NCBI RefSeq assembly: GCF_004004555.2
Contig: NZ_SACP01000007.1
Location: forward strand, 1 to 64,000
From: Methylobacterium oryzihabitans
GTDB taxonomy: Bacteria > Pseudomonadota > Alphaproteobacteria > Rhizobiales > Beijerinckiaceae
Direction: 5' to 3'
DNA length: 64,000 nt
Position 1 is the stretch's first letter. Each line of letters starts with the position of its first letter. This document shows positions 35,572 through 45,607 of the stretch, piece by piece. Below the pieces are notes generated by a model that ran no database searches, was not told the DNA's origin, and saw nothing but the letters and a program-made list of their open reading frames with translations. Position numbers and translations under genes: made by a program.

Positions 35572-36888
35572 ATGGCCCCGACCCATCCGTTCCGGTTCGC
35601 GCTCACCGCCCTCGCCCTCACGGCGGCCGGACCGGCCTTCGCCGTCACCGAGCTGCAATGGTGGCACGCGATGACGGGCGCCAACAACGACGCGGTCAAC
35701 CGCCTCGCCGAGGAATTCAACGCCTCGCAGCCCGACTACAAGATCGTGCCGGCCTACAAGGGCAATTACGGCGAGACGCTGAATGCCGGCATCGCGGCGT
35801 TCCGGGCCGGCACCGCGCCGCACATCATGCAGGTGTTCGAGGTCGGCACCGCCACCATGATGGCCGCCAAGGGCGCGGTGAAGCCGGTCTACCAGTTGAT
35901 GAAGGACGCGGGCGAGCCGTTCGACCCGAAGGCCTACCTGCCGGCGATCACCGGCTACTACTCGACCTCGTCGGGCGACATGCTGTCGTTCCCGTTCAAC
36001 TCGTCGTCGATGGTGATGTGGGTCAACAAGGACGCGCTGAAGACCATCGGCCTCGACGAGGCGCCCAAGACCTGGCCGGAGGTGTTCGAGGCGGCGAAGA
36101 AGCTGCGCGCGAACGGCTTCCCGAATTGCGGCTTCTCCAACACCTGGGTGAGCTGGGCCCACCTGGAGCAGCTCTCGGCCTGGCACAACGTGCCGCTCGC
36201 CACCAGGGCCAACGGCCTCGACGGCTTCGACACGACCCTGGAGCTGAACGGCCCGCTCCAGGTCAAGCACCTCGCCAACCTCGCCGAGGCGCAGAAGGAC
36301 AAGACCTTCGACTATTCCGGCCGCTACGACAACGGATTCGGCCGCTTCACCGCGGGCGAGTGCCCGATCATGCTCGGCTCGTCGGGCTCCTACGGCAACG
36401 TCAGGGGATCGGCCAAGTTCGCCTGGGCCTCGGCGCCGCTGCCGTACTACCCCGACGCGCCCGGCGCGCCGCAGAACAGCATCATCGGCGGCGCCTCGCT
36501 GTGGGTGATGGGCGGCAAGAAGCCCGACGAGTACAAGGGCGTGGCCAAATTCTTCGCCTTCCTGTCCGACACCGACCGTCAGGCCAAGCTGCACCAGACC
36601 ACCGGCTACATGCCGATCACCAAGGCCGCCTACGAGAAGACCAAGGCCGAGGGCTTCTACGAGAAGAACCCGGCCCTCGAAGTGCCGGTCAAGGAACTCA
36701 CCAACAAGCCGCCGACCGAGAATTCCCGCGGCCTGCGCCTCGGCAACATGCCGCAGATGCGCGACGTCTGGGCCGAGGAGATCGAGGCGGCGCTCGCCGG
36801 CAAGAAGACCGCCAAGCAGGCCCTCGACGAGGCGGCGACGCGGGGCAACGCCATCCTGCGCCAGTTCGAGCGTCAGGTCGCCAAGTAG
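35572..36888 (+). CDS. ugpB: sn-Glycerol-3-phosphate ABC transporter binding protein
   Basis: 438 residues with a Sec signal ([16 protein letters not shown], cleavage about residue 24). The mature protein starts [20 protein letters not shown] and contains [39 protein letters not shown] and [19 protein letters not shown], the hallmarks of UgpB, which binds glycerol-3-phosphate and glycerophosphodiesters in the periplasm. GAGGAG lies 9 nt before the ATG at 35572. The permease gene ugpA follows after 10 nt. UgpE and UgpC are not encoded here. Confidence 0.93.
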   Translation: MAPTHPFRFALTALALTAAGPAFAVTELQWWHAMTGANNDAVNRLAEEFNASQPDYKIVPAYKGNYGETLNAGIAAFRAGTAPHIMQVFEVGTATMMAAKGAVKPVYQLMKDAGEPFDPKAYLPAITGYYSTSSGDMLSFPFNSSSMVMWVNKDALKTIGLDEAPKTWPEVFEAAKKLRANGFPNCGFSNTWVSWAHLEQLSAWHNVPLATRANGLDGFDTTLELNGPLQVKHLANLAEAQKDKTFDYSGRYDNGFGRFTAGECPIMLGSSGSYGNVRGSAKFAWASAPLPYYPDAPGAPQNSIIGGASLWVMGGKKPDEYKGVAKFFAFLSDTDRQAKLHQTTGYMPITKAAYEKTKAEGFYEKNPALEVPVKELTNKPPTENSRGLRLGNMPQMRDVWAEEIEAALAGKKTAKQALDEAATRGNAILRQFERQVAK

Positions 36889-36898
36889 GCGGGCCGCG

Positions 36899-37780
36899 AT
36901 GGACAACCGGGTCGTCTTCGGGGGCTGGCGGCTGCCGCTGGCCCTCCTCCTGCCGCAACTGCTGATCGTCGGCGTGTTTTTCTACTGGCCGGCCTCGCAG
37001 GCCGTCTGGCAGTCGTTCCTGTCGCAGGACGCGTTCGGGCTCTCGACCGAGTTCGTCGGGATCGCCAATTACCGCGCGCTGTTCGACGACCCGGCCTACT
37101 ACGCCTCGCTCGGCCTGACCTTCCTGTTCGCCGCCGCGGTGGCCGGGCTGTCGCTGTCGGCGGCCCTGCTGCTCGCCGCGATGGCCGACCGCGAGATCCG
37201 CGGCTCGGGGATCTACCGCACCCTGCTGATCTGGCCCTACGCGGTGGCGCCGGCGGTGGCGGGCGTGTTGTTCGGCTTCCTGTTCCAGCCCTCGCTCGGG
37301 ATGGTGGCGCGGGGCCTGCGCGACCTCGGCATCCCGTGGAACCCGCTGCTCGACGGCGACCACGCCCTGATCCTGGTCGTGCTGGCCTCGGCCTGGAAGC
37401 AGATCTCCTACAACTTCCTGTTCTTCCTCGCCGGGCTCCAGGCGATTCCGGCGAGCGTGATCGAGGCGGCGGCGATCGACGGCGCCGGGCCGGCGCGGCG
37501 GTTCTGGACCATCGTCTTCCCGCTTCTGTCGCCGACCACCTTCTTCCTGCTGGTGGTCAACGTCGTCTATGCCTTCTTCGAAACCTTCGGCGTCATCGAC
37601 ACCCTCACCCATGGCGGCCCCGGCCGATCGACCCAGACCCTCGTCTACAAGGTCTATCTCGACGGCCGGCTCGGCGCCGACCTCGGCGGGTCGGCGGCAC
37701 AGTCGGTGGTGCTGATGGTGATCGTGATCGCGCTGACCGCGATCCAGTTCCGCTACGTCGAGCGCAAGGTGGCGTACTGA
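36899..37780 (+). CDS. ugpA: sn-Glycerol-3-phosphate ABC transporter permease
   Basis: 293 residues, about six membrane helices. Landmarks: [40 protein letters not shown], the EAA loop [20 protein letters not shown] and [17 protein letters not shown], matching UgpA of the MalF-like permease family. UgpA normally pairs with UgpE and the ATPase UgpC. Here it is the last gene on this strand before a convergent unrelated gene, so the transporter is incomplete in this locus. Confidence 0.93.
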   Translation: MDNRVVFGGWRLPLALLLPQLLIVGVFFYWPASQAVWQSFLSQDAFGLSTEFVGIANYRALFDDPAYYASLGLTFLFAAAVAGLSLSAALLLAAMADREIRGSGIYRTLLIWPYAVAPAVAGVLFGFLFQPSLGMVARGLRDLGIPWNPLLDGDHALILVVLASAWKQISYNFLFFLAGLQAIPASVIEAAAIDGAGPARRFWTIVFPLLSPTTFFLLVVNVVYAFFETFGVIDTLTHGGPGRSTQTLVYKVYLDGRLGADLGGSAAQSVVLMVIVIALTAIQFRYVERKVAY

Positions 37781-37790
37781 GCCACCGCGC

Positions 37791-38651
37791 CTACCGCGCC
37801 GCGACCGTGTCGAGGCAGCATTTCTTGAACTTGCGGCCGCTGCCGCACGGGCACGGATCGTTGCGGCCGACATGCCGGTACGGGTTGCGCTCCGGCTCGA
37901 GAGGAACGTAGTCGGGATCCTCGTCGTCCGGCAGGGGAGCGAACTCCGCGTCCAGATCCGTCAGGTAGCAGTAGCCGTAATCCTCGAAGCGGGTGCGATC
38001 GTCCGGCTGCTCGACGGCCTCGGCGAGGACCCCGCGGAATTCCTCCTCCAGCCCGTGATCCGGCGAAATCCGGCCGTCGCGCCAGGCCGGCTCGGCCCGC
38101 TCCACGAGGTCGGTCAGGCCGAGGAGCGAGATGGCGTCGGTCCAGCCGACCCAGGCGTCGTCGTCGTCCTCGGCCAGACGCTCGTCGTCGAAGCGGATCA
38201 GGAAATCGCGCATCGCGCCCGCCTCGACCCGCCCCTCGGCGGTCAGGAAGGCGAGGGTGCCGAGCATCATCGTGCGCAGCATGCTGTCGGCGGTGCGGCG
38301 GCCGGCGAGGGCGAAGAGCGGCCCGGCCTCGCCGTCGAACAGGCCGGCGACGATCCGCGGCAGGGTCGCGGGCAGGTCGTCGTCGAAGGCCCGGTCGATC
38401 GGCGCCTGTGGCCCGGACAGCAGCCGCATCAAGGGCCGGTAGGCGCGGGTGTCCCGCGCCACGGCGAGGACGTGGAGCCCCCAGAACAGCAGGTTCACCT
38501 CGCCGTCGGACAGGTCCTTGCCGGCCGCCACCTTGTCGAGGGCCGCCAGGACCGGAGCCGCGACCGCGTCCGGCGCCGCGATCGCGCGCCGCAGCGCCTC
38601 CTCCGGATAGGCGTCCGCCCCCGACAGCGCCTCGATCAGGTCCCGGTCCAT
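37791..38651 (-). CDS. DUF1186-like protein with C-terminal SEC-C zinc motif
   Basis: 286 residues. A helical N-terminal domain with HEAT-like pairs (EEALRRAIAAPDAVAAPVLA, LPRIVAGLFDGEAGPLFALA) resembles DUF1186 proteins. The C-terminus RNDPCPCGSGRKFKKCCLD is a SEC-C metal-binding motif (CxC...CC) as in the SecA tail. Such tails bind zinc and mediate interactions with ribosomes or protein partners. ATG 38651 lies 21 nt downstream of pheT on the same strand, so it may be co-transcribed. Exact role unknown. Confidence 0.82.
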   Translation of the reverse strand: MDRDLIEALSGADAYPEEALRRAIAAPDAVAAPVLAALDKVAAGKDLSDGEVNLLFWGLHVLAVARDTRAYRPLMRLLSGPQAPIDRAFDDDLPATLPRIVAGLFDGEAGPLFALAGRRTADSMLRTMMLGTLAFLTAEGRVEAGAMRDFLIRFDDERLAEDDDDAWVGWTDAISLLGLTDLVERAEPAWRDGRISPDHGLEEEFRGVLAEAVEQPDDRTRFEDYGYCYLTDLDAEFAPLPDDEDPDYVPLEPERNPYRHVGRNDPCPCGSGRKFKKCCLDTVAAR

Positions 38652-38672
38652 GGCGGTTCTCTCCCGTCAGTC

Positions 38673-41096
38673 TCAGCCGCGCAGGGTCGCGCCGGTCTTG
38701 CGGCCGACCTCGGCCACGATGCGGGCGCTCACCGCCTCGATCTCGGCGTCGGTCAGCGTCCGCTCGGCCGGCTGGAGCCGGACCGCGACCGCGACCGACT
38801 TCCGGCCCTCGCCGACATGCGGCCCCTCGTAGACGTCGAACACCTCGATCCCGGCGATCAGATTGCGCTCGGCCGCCTGCACCGCCTTGAGGATGTCGCC
38901 CGCCGCCACGTCGCGGCCGACCACGAAGGCGAAGTCGCGGGTGAGCGGCTGGAAGTCCGACAGCTTCGCCGCCGGCTTGACCTTGGTCGGGCGGTGCTTG
39001 GGCAGCGGCAGCGCGTCGAGGACGATCTCGAACGCCACCACCGGCCCGCGCACGTCGAGGGCCTTCAGCACCCGCGGATGCAGCTCGCCGAACACGCCGA
39101 CCGGGTTGCGCGGCCCGAACTGGAGCGTGCCCGAACGGCCGGGATGCAGCCAGTCCGGCCCGCCGGCGGCGACCTGGAGGCCGCCGGTCGGCACGCCCAG
39201 CGCGGTCAGCAGCGCCAGCGCGTCGGCCTTGGCCTCGAAGGCGTCGACCGTTGCCGCGGCGCCGTCCCAGTGCCGGCCGGCGCCGCCGTGGCGGGCGGTG
39301 CCGCGGCGCAGGGCGGCGGCCTTCATCGTCTGGCCCTCGGGCTCGTCGGAGGCGAAGCACTGCCCGACCTCGAACAGCGCGACGTCGGGCAGGCCGCGGT
39401 CGGCGTTGCGCTGCGCCGCCTTGAGCAGGCCGGGGATCAGGCTCGGGCGCATGTCCGACAGGTCGGCGGCGATCGGGTTGGCGAGCGCCAGTTCCGGCCT
39501 GCCGCCGCCGAACGCCAGGGCCTCGTCGCGGGCGATGAACGACCACGTCACCGCCTCGGTCAGGCCGCGGGCGGCGAGTTCGCGCTTGGCGAGCCGGGTG
39601 CGCTTCTGGAGCACGGTCAGCACCGGGCGGATCACCGCGGCGTCGATCCGCGGCAGCGGCTTCGCCTCGATCCGGTCGAGCCCGGCGATGCGGACGATCT
39701 CCTCCACGAGGTCGGCCTTGCCCTCGACGTCCGGCCGCCAGGACGGCGGCAGCACCTTCACCCGGTCGCCGGTGCCGGCGACGTGGAAGCCGAGGGTTTC
39801 GAGGGTCACCTTCATCTCGGGCCGCGGCAGGTCGAGGCCCGACAGCCGGCGCACCTCGGTCCACGGGAAGTCGATGATGCGCTCGTTCTCCGGCATCGCG
39901 CCCGACACCACTGCCTCGCTGGCGCTGCCGCCGCACAGGTCGAGCACCATCCGGGTCGCGAGGTCGAGGCCCGGCACCGCGTAGGCCGGGTCGACGCCGC
40001 GCTCGAAGCGGTAGCGCGCGTCGGTGACGATGCCGAGCCGGCGCCCGGTGCGGGCGATGGCGAGCGGGTCCCACAGGGCCGATTCGATCAGCACGTCGGT
40101 GGTGGACTCGTCGCAGCCCGAATGCTCGCCGCCCATGATGCCGGCGATCGATTCCGGCCCGGCCGCGTCGGCGATGACGACGGTGTCGTCGTCGAGCCGG
40201 TAGGTGCGGCCGTCGAGGGCGAGCAGCTCCTCGCCCGCCCGCGCCCGGCGCACCACGAGGTCGCCCGTCACCTTGGCGGCGTCGAAGACGTGCAGCGGCC
40301 GGCCGCGGTCGAAGGTGACGTAGTTGGTGATGTCGACGAGCGCGTTGATCGGGCGCAGGCCGATCGCCGCGAGGCGCCGGCGCAGCCACTCGGGCGACGG
40401 GCCGTTCCTCACGCCGCGCACCCGGCGCAGGGCGAAGAGCGGGCACAGGCCCTCGTCGCCCGCGGCGAAGTCGCGGGTGACGGCGATGCCGGCGCTCCCC
40501 TCCCCCCGCAGCGGCGGCGCGGCCCCTCGCTTCAGGCTGCCGAGCCCGGCGGCGGCGAGGTCGCGGGCGATGCCGTGGACGCTGGTGCAGTCGGGGCGGT
40601 TGGGCGTCAGGTTGATCTCGATGACCGGATCGTCGAGCCCGGCCCAGACCGCGTAGGGCTGCCCGACCGGGGCGTCGGCGGGCAGGTCGAGGATGCCGTC
40701 GTGATCCTCGGACAGGCCGAGCTCGGCCCCCGAGCACAGCATGCCGCGGCTCTCGACGCCCCGGATCGTGCCGACCGAGAGGGTGATGTTCTTGCCCGGG
40801 ACGTAGGTGCCGGGCGGCGCGAACACGCTGCGCATGCCGGCGCGGGCGTTCGGCGCCCCGCACACCACCTGCACCGGCGGGCCGTCGCCGACATCGACGG
40901 TGCAGACCCGCAGCCGGTCGGCGTTGGGGTGCTGCTCGGCGGTCAGCACCGCGGCGATGCGGTAGGGCGCGAGGTCGGCCGCCTTGTCGGCGATGCCCTC
41001 GACCTCGAGGCCGATGCGGGTGAGGGTCTCGGCGATCTCGGCCACCGGGGCGGCGGTGTCGAGGTGGTCCTTGAGCCAGGAGACGGTGAATTTCAT
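38673..41096 (-). CDS. pheT: Phenylalanine-tRNA ligase beta subunit
   Basis: 807 residues, normal for the bacterial beta subunit. It has the N-terminal tRNA-binding OB domain ([20 protein letters not shown]), B3/B4 editing region, B5 and the catalytic-like core, and ends with the ferredoxin-fold anticodon-binding domain ([40 protein letters not shown]). It forms an alpha2-beta2 enzyme with PheS. Unusually, two small genes separate it from pheS. Confidence 0.98.
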   Translation of the reverse strand: MKFTVSWLKDHLDTAAPVAEIAETLTRIGLEVEGIADKAADLAPYRIAAVLTAEQHPNADRLRVCTVDVGDGPPVQVVCGAPNARAGMRSVFAPPGTYVPGKNITLSVGTIRGVESRGMLCSGAELGLSEDHDGILDLPADAPVGQPYAVWAGLDDPVIEINLTPNRPDCTSVHGIARDLAAAGLGSLKRGAAPPLRGEGSAGIAVTRDFAAGDEGLCPLFALRRVRGVRNGPSPEWLRRRLAAIGLRPINALVDITNYVTFDRGRPLHVFDAAKVTGDLVVRRARAGEELLALDGRTYRLDDDTVVIADAAGPESIAGIMGGEHSGCDESTTDVLIESALWDPLAIARTGRRLGIVTDARYRFERGVDPAYAVPGLDLATRMVLDLCGGSASEAVVSGAMPENERIIDFPWTEVRRLSGLDLPRPEMKVTLETLGFHVAGTGDRVKVLPPSWRPDVEGKADLVEEIVRIAGLDRIEAKPLPRIDAAVIRPVLTVLQKRTRLAKRELAARGLTEAVTWSFIARDEALAFGGGRPELALANPIAADLSDMRPSLIPGLLKAAQRNADRGLPDVALFEVGQCFASDEPEGQTMKAAALRRGTARHGGAGRHWDGAAATVDAFEAKADALALLTALGVPTGGLQVAAGGPDWLHPGRSGTLQFGPRNPVGVFGELHPRVLKALDVRGPVVAFEIVLDALPLPKHRPTKVKPAAKLSDFQPLTRDFAFVVGRDVAAGDILKAVQAAERNLIAGIEVFDVYEGPHVGEGRKSVAVAVRLQPAERTLTDAEIEAVSARIVAEVGRKTGATLRG

Positions 41097-41114
41097 CGGG
41101 CGGAACCTCTCGGC

Positions 41115-41600
41115 TCAGGCGAGCCGGGTCTTCGTGATGAGGAGGACGGCCAGCCGGCGGCGCTGGTCGTCGTTGAGGGATTCGAGAGCCGTGACGGCCT
41201 CGCGGGCACGGGCCACGAGGATGAGCGTCTGGTCCCGGCTCACCGGCAGGGAAGGCGGGCTGTAGTCGGCGAGGTGGCGCTGCTCCTGGAGCAGCGCGAA
41301 GGCCGCCCCGATATCGGCGACGCGGGGGTCGATCTGCGCGGCCTCGGCGGAGGTCAGACGCTTCTTGGCCTGTCCATGATCGAGCATCCTGTAGACCGGC
41401 TCGAGCTCGCCCGTCCGGCTCCAGCCGACGACCACCGCCGCGCAGACGAAGCACATGGCGTGGAACAGGGCGTAGTACGCGCTGCTGACGGCACGACGCA
41501 TCGACGCCTTGCGGAGGTTCATGCGGCCGGTCTGTCGGACCAGCCCGTCGGCCACATCGAGCAGGTCGTAGACGAGAAGGTTGCCGAGGCGGGGCATCAC
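41115..41600 (-). CDS. HEPN-domain (UPF0332-like) protein
   Basis: 161 residues, all-helical. The segment ASMRRAVSSAYYALFHAMCF and the later LLQEQRHLADYSP are the two conserved helices of UPF0332/HEPN proteins. HEPN proteins are often ribonuclease toxins or defence components paired with an MNT nucleotidyltransferase. The catalytic Rx4-6H motif is not evident here, and the neighbour is not an MNT. It overlaps the upstream small gene by 4 nt (ATGA) and lies 18 nt before pheT, so it is embedded in the pheS-pheT operon. ATG 41597 is an alternative start. Confidence 0.8.
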   Translation of the reverse strand: MMPRLGNLLVYDLLDVADGLVRQTGRMNLRKASMRRAVSSAYYALFHAMCFVCAAVVVGWSRTGELEPVYRMLDHGQAKKRLTSAEAAQIDPRVADIGAAFALLQEQRHLADYSPPSLPVSRDQTLILVARAREAVTALESLNDDQRRRLAVLLITKTRLA

Positions 41601-41890
41601 GGCTCCTCGACGTCGCCGACCAGAACCTCGTCGTCCGGGTACTCGACGTTCAGGTACGGAAACCGCTCCTCGCCGCCCGTCAGGAGCCGCGTGCGCAACT
41701 CGGCGTTGGCCCTGTTGAGGCGCCCCCCGTCGGTCAGGCCGGCACCCGGCCGGAACACCGCCTTCACGAACAACGACGGGTCGCCGTCGTGGTCGTAACC
41801 GTGACGCACCTCGACCCGCTCGTAGCCGGAGCTGCCGAGCGTCGCGGCCAGCACCTCGTTCGCGATCGTGCGGATCTCGGTCTCGGTCAT
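41597..41890 (-). CDS. Hypothetical partner of HEPN protein, 97 aa
   Basis: Begins MTETEIRTIANEVLAATLGS and continues YERVEVRHGYDHDGDPSLFV, KAVFRPGAGLTDGGRLNRAN, ending with an acidic tail (VEYPDDEVLVGDVEEP). A small alpha/beta protein is predicted. No nucleotidyltransferase motif (GSxxxG...DxD) is seen, so it is not a standard MNT antitoxin. It starts 22 nt after pheS and overlaps the HEPN gene by 4 nt. By position it may be the antitoxin or regulator of the HEPN protein; that is inference. Confidence 0.7.
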   Translation of the reverse strand: MTETEIRTIANEVLAATLGSSGYERVEVRHGYDHDGDPSLFVKAVFRPGAGLTDGGRLNRANAELRTRLLTGGEERFPYLNVEYPDDEVLVGDVEEP

Positions 41891-41912
41891 CGTGGCTCCC
41901 TCCGCCAGGGCC

Positions 41913-42998
41913 TCAGCCCGTCAGGCCGCCGACCAGACTCGGGATGTCGAGCGGGCGGAAGCCGTAATGGTCGAGCCAGCGCGCGTCGGCCTCGAAGAAC
42001 GGGCGCAGGTCCGGCATGCCGTACTTGAGCATCGCGATACGGTCGATGCCCATGCCCCAGGCGAAGCCCTGCACGGCGTCGGGGTCGAGGCCGCAATGGC
42101 GCAGCACGTTCGGGTGGACCATGCCGCAGCCGAGGATTTCGAGCCAGTCGTCGCCCTCGCCGAAGCGGATCTCGCCGCCCTTGCGCGAGCACTGGATGTC
42201 GACCTCGGCCGAGGGCTCGGTGAACGGGAAGAACGACGGCCGGAAGCGCATCTTCACGCTGTCGACCTCGAAGAACGCCTTGCAGAACTCCTCCAGCACC
42301 CACTTCATGTGGGCGATGGTGGCGCTCGAATCGATCACCAGCCCCTCGATCTGGTGGAACATCGGGGTGTGGGTCTGGTCGGAATCGTGCCGGTAGGTCC
42401 GGCCCGGGCAGATCACCCGGATCGGCGGCCGCTGCGCCCGCATGGTGCGGACCTGGACCGGCGAGGTGTGGGTGCGCAGGAGCTTGCGGCGGCCGTCGCG
42501 GCCGGGCGGCAGGAAGAAGGTGTCGTGCATCTCCCGGGCCGGATGGCCCTCGGGAAAGTTGAGCGCGGTGAAGTTCAGCTCGTCGGTCTCGATGTCGGGC
42601 CCCTCCGCCACCGAGAAGCCCATGTCGCCGAAGATCGCCGTGATCTCGTCGATGACCTGGGAGATCGGGTGGATGCGCCCGCGCGTCTCCGGCCCCTCGC
42701 GGACCGGCAGCGTCACGTCGATGCGCTCGGCGGCGAGCCGGGCTTCGAGGGCGGCGGCCGCCAGCGTCTCGCGCCGGTCGAGGAGCGCGCCCTGGACGCG
42801 GTCGCGCAGGCCGTTGATGAGCGGCCCGCGCTCCTTGCGCTCCTCGGGGGACATGCCGCCGAGGGTCTTCAGCAGGTCGGAGACGGCGCCCTTCTTGCCG
42901 AGGGCGGCGACCCGCAGGCTCTCCAGGGCGGCCTCGTCGGCAGCGCCCGCGACCTGGGCCAGGAGGTCGGCTTCGAGGCTGGAAAGGTCGGTCGTCAT
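41913..42998 (-). CDS. pheS: Phenylalanine-tRNA ligase alpha subunit
   Basis: 361 residues. The N-terminal coiled coil ([20 protein letters not shown]) is followed by the class II catalytic core: motif 1 region [19 protein letters not shown], motif 2 [12 protein letters not shown] with [20 protein letters not shown], and motif 3 [20 protein letters not shown]. The enzyme charges tRNA-Phe. A family B repeat lies between it and rplT. Confidence 0.98.
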   Translation of the reverse strand: MTTDLSSLEADLLAQVAGAADEAALESLRVAALGKKGAVSDLLKTLGGMSPEERKERGPLINGLRDRVQGALLDRRETLAAAALEARLAAERIDVTLPVREGPETRGRIHPISQVIDEITAIFGDMGFSVAEGPDIETDELNFTALNFPEGHPAREMHDTFFLPPGRDGRRKLLRTHTSPVQVRTMRAQRPPIRVICPGRTYRHDSDQTHTPMFHQIEGLVIDSSATIAHMKWVLEEFCKAFFEVDSVKMRFRPSFFPFTEPSAEVDIQCSRKGGEIRFGEGDDWLEILGCGMVHPNVLRHCGLDPDAVQGFAWGMGIDRIAMLKYGMPDLRPFFEADARWLDHYGFRPLDIPSLVGGLTG

Positions 42999-43014
42999 CG
43001 TGTCCTCACGCCCT

Positions 43015-43125
43015 CATACGATTTCCGATTGATCGCTTCGCGATGCGGAAATCAGTTTCGCTCAGGCGCCGCGCGGGCTGATAGCGCGGAATCCGGAAGC
43101 CATCGTCCGGATTCCGTGCCATCCC
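43015..43125. repeat. Family B repeat between rplT and pheS
   Basis: Contains ATACGATTTCCGATTGATCG, CGCTCAGGCGCCGCGCGGGC and the palindromic end GCGGAATCCGGA / TCCGGATTCCG. It is shorter than the copies at 4337 and 15609 and in the same orientation as the latter. It lies within the translation gene cluster, upstream of pheS. Confidence 0.7.
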
Positions 43126-43147
43126 GGCCCCGAGGCCGGCGCACAAC

Positions 43148-43176
43148 GAGAAACGGCCCGCGCGAGGCGGGCCGTG
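43148..43176 (-). terminator. Terminator after rplT
   Basis: On the minus strand CGGCCCGC pairs with GCGGGCCG across CTCGC, followed by TTTCTCGTT. It is about 70 nt after the rplT stop. The stem and T-rich tail fit a Rho-independent terminator that would limit read-through into pheS. Confidence 0.6.
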
Positions 43177-43246
43177 GGACGCATCGCGGGCGGCGCGGGC
43201 CTCTGCCGCGCCCCCGCGGGGCAAGCCGGGTCGGTCGGGCCGCGCT

Positions 43247-43624
43247 TTACGCAGCCTTGGCGAGCTCCGCCGGCAGCGCCGCCTTGGCCTTCTCGACCAC
43301 CGCGGCGAAGGCCGCCGGCTGGTGGATGGCGAGGTCCGACAGCGCCTTGCGGTCGACCACGACGCCCGCCTTGGCGAGACCGTCGATGAAGCGCGAATAG
43401 GTCAGGCCGTGCTCGCGGACCGCCGCGTTGAGGCGCTGGATCCACAGCGCCCGGAAGGTGCGCTTGCGGTTCTTGCGGTCGCGATAGGCATACTGCATGC
43501 CCTTCTCGACCGCCTGCTTGGCGATCCGGATCGTGTTCTTGCGCCGGCCGTAATAGCCCTTGGCGGCCTTGAACACCTTCTTGTGCTTCGCGTGACTCGT
43601 CACGCCGCGCTTGACGCGGGCCAT
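43247..43624 (-). CDS. rplT: 50S ribosomal protein L20
   Basis: 125 residues: [61 protein letters not shown]20 binds 23S rRNA early in 50S assembly and in some bacteria represses its own operon. The gene lies 42 nt after rpmI, the conserved order. No leader structure for autoregulation was identified with confidence. Confidence 0.99.
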   Translation of the reverse strand: MARVKRGVTSHAKHKKVFKAAKGYYGRRKNTIRIAKQAVEKGMQYAYRDRKNRKRTFRALWIQRLNAAVREHGLTYSRFIDGLAKAGVVVDRKALSDLAIHQPAAFAAVVEKAKAALPAELAKAA

Positions 43625-43666
43625 GGTGATCTCCTCGGATTAGAAACAGATGAGCGCGGAAGGACT

Positions 43667-43867
43667 TCAGCCGTTGGGCAGGAAGTACTTCTTGACGTTG
43701 GCGGCATCGCCCTCGAACAGGGTGGTGGTGCCGCGCAGGTTGCGGATCTGCTTCGTGGTCCGCTTGATCATGCCGTGGCGCTTGCCGGCCTGGGCGTACA
43801 TGACCTTGCCGGTCCCGGTGATCTTGAAGCGCTTCTTGGCGCCCGACTTGGTCTTCAGCTTGGGCAT
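43667..43867 (-). CDS. rpmI: 50S ribosomal protein L35
   Basis: 66 residues: [40 protein letters not shown], ending KKYFLPNG. Very basic, typical L35. AGGAGA lies upstream of ATG 43867. In many bacteria infC precedes rpmI directly; here infC is about 4.2 kb away, beyond two carbohydrate genes on the opposite strand. Confidence 0.98.
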
Positions 43868-44016
43868 TTGGCTCTCCTGACGCGAACTCCACCGGGCCCC
43901 TTGTCCGGACCCGACCATCGCGTGCGATGTCTCGTGGAGCGACACGAACCGCCACGGCAGCCCTGTCGGCCGGGCGGTTCGGTGAGGCGCGCCCTATAGC
44001 AGAGGTGCCGGCGCTT

Positions 44017-44084
44017 CGCAACGATGGCCCGCGACAGCTTGGCAACGATGGCCCGCGGCAGCTTGGCGATGGCCCGCGGCCGTG
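44017..44084. repeat. 24-bp tandem repeat upstream of rpmI and glycosyltransferase
   Basis: About 2.7 copies of a 24-nt unit: GCAACGATGGCCCGCGACAG and GCAACGATGGCCCGCGGCAG, each followed by CTT, then a partial GATGGCCCGCGG. It lies in the 371-bp space between the divergent rpmI and glycosyltransferase genes, where the promoters of both must be. Apart from this no other gene or element is recognised in that space. Confidence 0.7.
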
Positions 44085-44238
44085 TGGAGAGCGGGCATTC
44101 CGGGCCCGGTTGGGAAGCTCGGCCGTTCTTGTGCGGCGCACCGGAACCATAACCGTATAAGCGTGGTTTCGTTCATATCCCGCTCAGGCCCGATCGTGCT
44201 TGATGCCGCCAACGATTGGCGTTTCAGGAGAACCCGCC

Positions 44239-45366
44239 GTGCGCATTGCCCAGATCGCCCCTCTCGCGGAGGCCGTCCCGCCGAAGTTCTACGGCGGCAC
44301 CGAGCGCGTCGTCTCGTGGCTGACCGAGGAGCTGGTCCGGCAGGGCCACGACGTCACGCTGTTCGCCAGCGGCGACTCCGAGACCTCGGCGAAGCTCGTC
44401 GCCTGCGCCCCCGAGGGCCTGCGGCTCGCCGGCATCCGCGACCACGTCGCGAGCCACCTCGCGATGCTCTACCATCTGCGCCGGCGGGCGGACGAGTTCG
44501 ACATCATCCACTTCCACATCGACCTCCTGCAGTACCCGCTGTTCGAGGACCTGAACCACAAGTGCGTCACGACCCTGCACGGTCGCCTCGACGTGCCGGA
44601 CTTCATGCCCGTCTACCGCACCTTCACGGGCATGCCGCTGGTGTCGATCTCCGACCACCAGCGCGGGCCGATGCCGTCGAACGCCAACTGGCTCTCGACC
44701 ATCCACCACGGCCTGCCGGCGGAGAACTGCCGCTTCTCGCCCCAGCCGAAGGACGGCGGCTACCTCGCCTTCCTCGGCCGCATCTCGCCCGAGAAGCGCC
44801 CGGACCGCGCGATCGAGATGGCCAAGCGCTCCGGCGTGAAGCTGAAGATCGCCGCCAAGGTCGACAAGGCCGACCAGGAATACTGGGACGAGGTCATCGA
44901 GCCGATGATCCACCACCCGCTGATCGAGTACATCGGCGAGATCAACGAGGATCAGAAGCACGAATTCCTCGGCAATGCCCTGGCCCTCGCCTTCCCGATC
45001 GACTGGCCGGAGCCGTTCGGCCTCGTGATGATCGAGGCGATGTCGGCGGGCACGCCGGTGATCGCGTGGCGCAACGGCTCGGTGCCGGAAGTCATCAAGG
45101 ACGGGGTATCGGGCGTGGTCGTCGACTCGATGGACGCCGCCGTGGCCGCGGTCGACACCGTCAAGGCGATGAGCCGCGAGCGGGTGCGCCGCTACTTCGA
45201 GACCCGCTTCACCGCCACCGTGATGGCGCAGAGCTACGTCTCGGCCTACGAGTCGCTGATCGCCCGCGAGGCCGACGCGATCAAGCTGCCGGGCCTCGGC
45301 CTCGGCGTCCCGGGCGCGATCAACGGCGCCACCAACGGCGCCCACGCCCACCTGCGGGTCGTGTGA
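44239..45366 (+). CDS. GT4-family glycosyltransferase
   Basis: 375 residues from a GTG start at 44239 with AGGAG 8 nt upstream. The N-terminal Rossmann half begins VRIAQIAPLAEAVPPKFYGG with TERVVSWLTEELVRQGHDVT. The C-terminal half has YLAFLGRISPEKRPDRAIEM and FPIDWPEPFGLVMIEAMSAG, the donor-binding EX7E-type motif of GT4 enzymes. The donor and acceptor are unknown. It is followed by a glycogen-debranching-type enzyme in the same direction, with a terminator between them. Confidence 0.9.
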   Translation: MRIAQIAPLAEAVPPKFYGGTERVVSWLTEELVRQGHDVTLFASGDSETSAKLVACAPEGLRLAGIRDHVASHLAMLYHLRRRADEFDIIHFHIDLLQYPLFEDLNHKCVTTLHGRLDVPDFMPVYRTFTGMPLVSISDHQRGPMPSNANWLSTIHHGLPAENCRFSPQPKDGGYLAFLGRISPEKRPDRAIEMAKRSGVKLKIAAKVDKADQEYWDEVIEPMIHHPLIEYIGEINEDQKHEFLGNALALAFPIDWPEPFGLVMIEAMSAGTPVIAWRNGSVPEVIKDGVSGVVVDSMDAAVAAVDTVKAMSRERVRRYFETRFTATVMAQSYVSAYESLIAREADAIKLPGLGLGVPGAINGATNGAHAHLRVV

Positions 45367-45402
45367 CCCGTGCCGGTCGTCTGACCCGTGCGGGTCGTGT
45401 GA
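45349..45402. repeat. 18-bp tandem palindromic repeat over a stop codon
   Basis: Units GACCCGTGCCGGTCGTCT (45365-45382) and GACCCGTGCGGGTCGTGT (45383-45400), preceded by a related CCTGCGGGTCGTGT. Each unit holds the palindrome ACCCGTGCGGGT or a one-base variant. The TGA of the glycosyltransferase (45364-45366) lies at a unit border. Confidence 0.6.
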
Positions 45403-45431
45403 CCCGCAACGCCCATCCCCGAACCGCCGCG

Positions 45432-45464
45432 AAGCCCGGCCTCCCCGCGGAGGCCGGGCTTTCC
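45432..45464 (+). terminator. Terminator after glycosyltransferase
   Basis: AAGCCCGGCCTCC and GGAGGCCGGGCTT form a perfect 13-bp stem with loop CCGC, followed by TTCCCGTTCT. It is about 65 nt after the stop and is one of the clearest Rho-independent terminators in the window. Confidence 0.75.
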
Positions 45465-45607
45465 CGTTCTGCCCATCGCGGCGGCGCCGGCTGCCCGACA
45501 TCCGCGCAGGCGCGGCCCTGGCACCGGCCGCACGATGGCCCACATTGGCAGGCGTTAGGAGGCAGCGGGCGGCGAATCGCCCCGCCCTCTCCGGGAGACC
45601 CGTGCCG

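Noticed and set aside
37872..41798. Very long plus-strand open frame (over 1300 codons) opposite pheT and its neighbours
   Set aside because: Its translation is low-complexity Arg/Gly/Ala/Asp/Val-rich sequence with no domains, the usual shadow of a GC-rich minus-strand gene; pheT, the HEPN pair and the SEC-C protein explain the region.
41115..41890. Canonical HEPN-MNT toxin-antitoxin pair
   Set aside because: The partner lacks the nucleotidyltransferase GSxxxG and DxD motifs, so only a HEPN protein with an unknown partner is supported.
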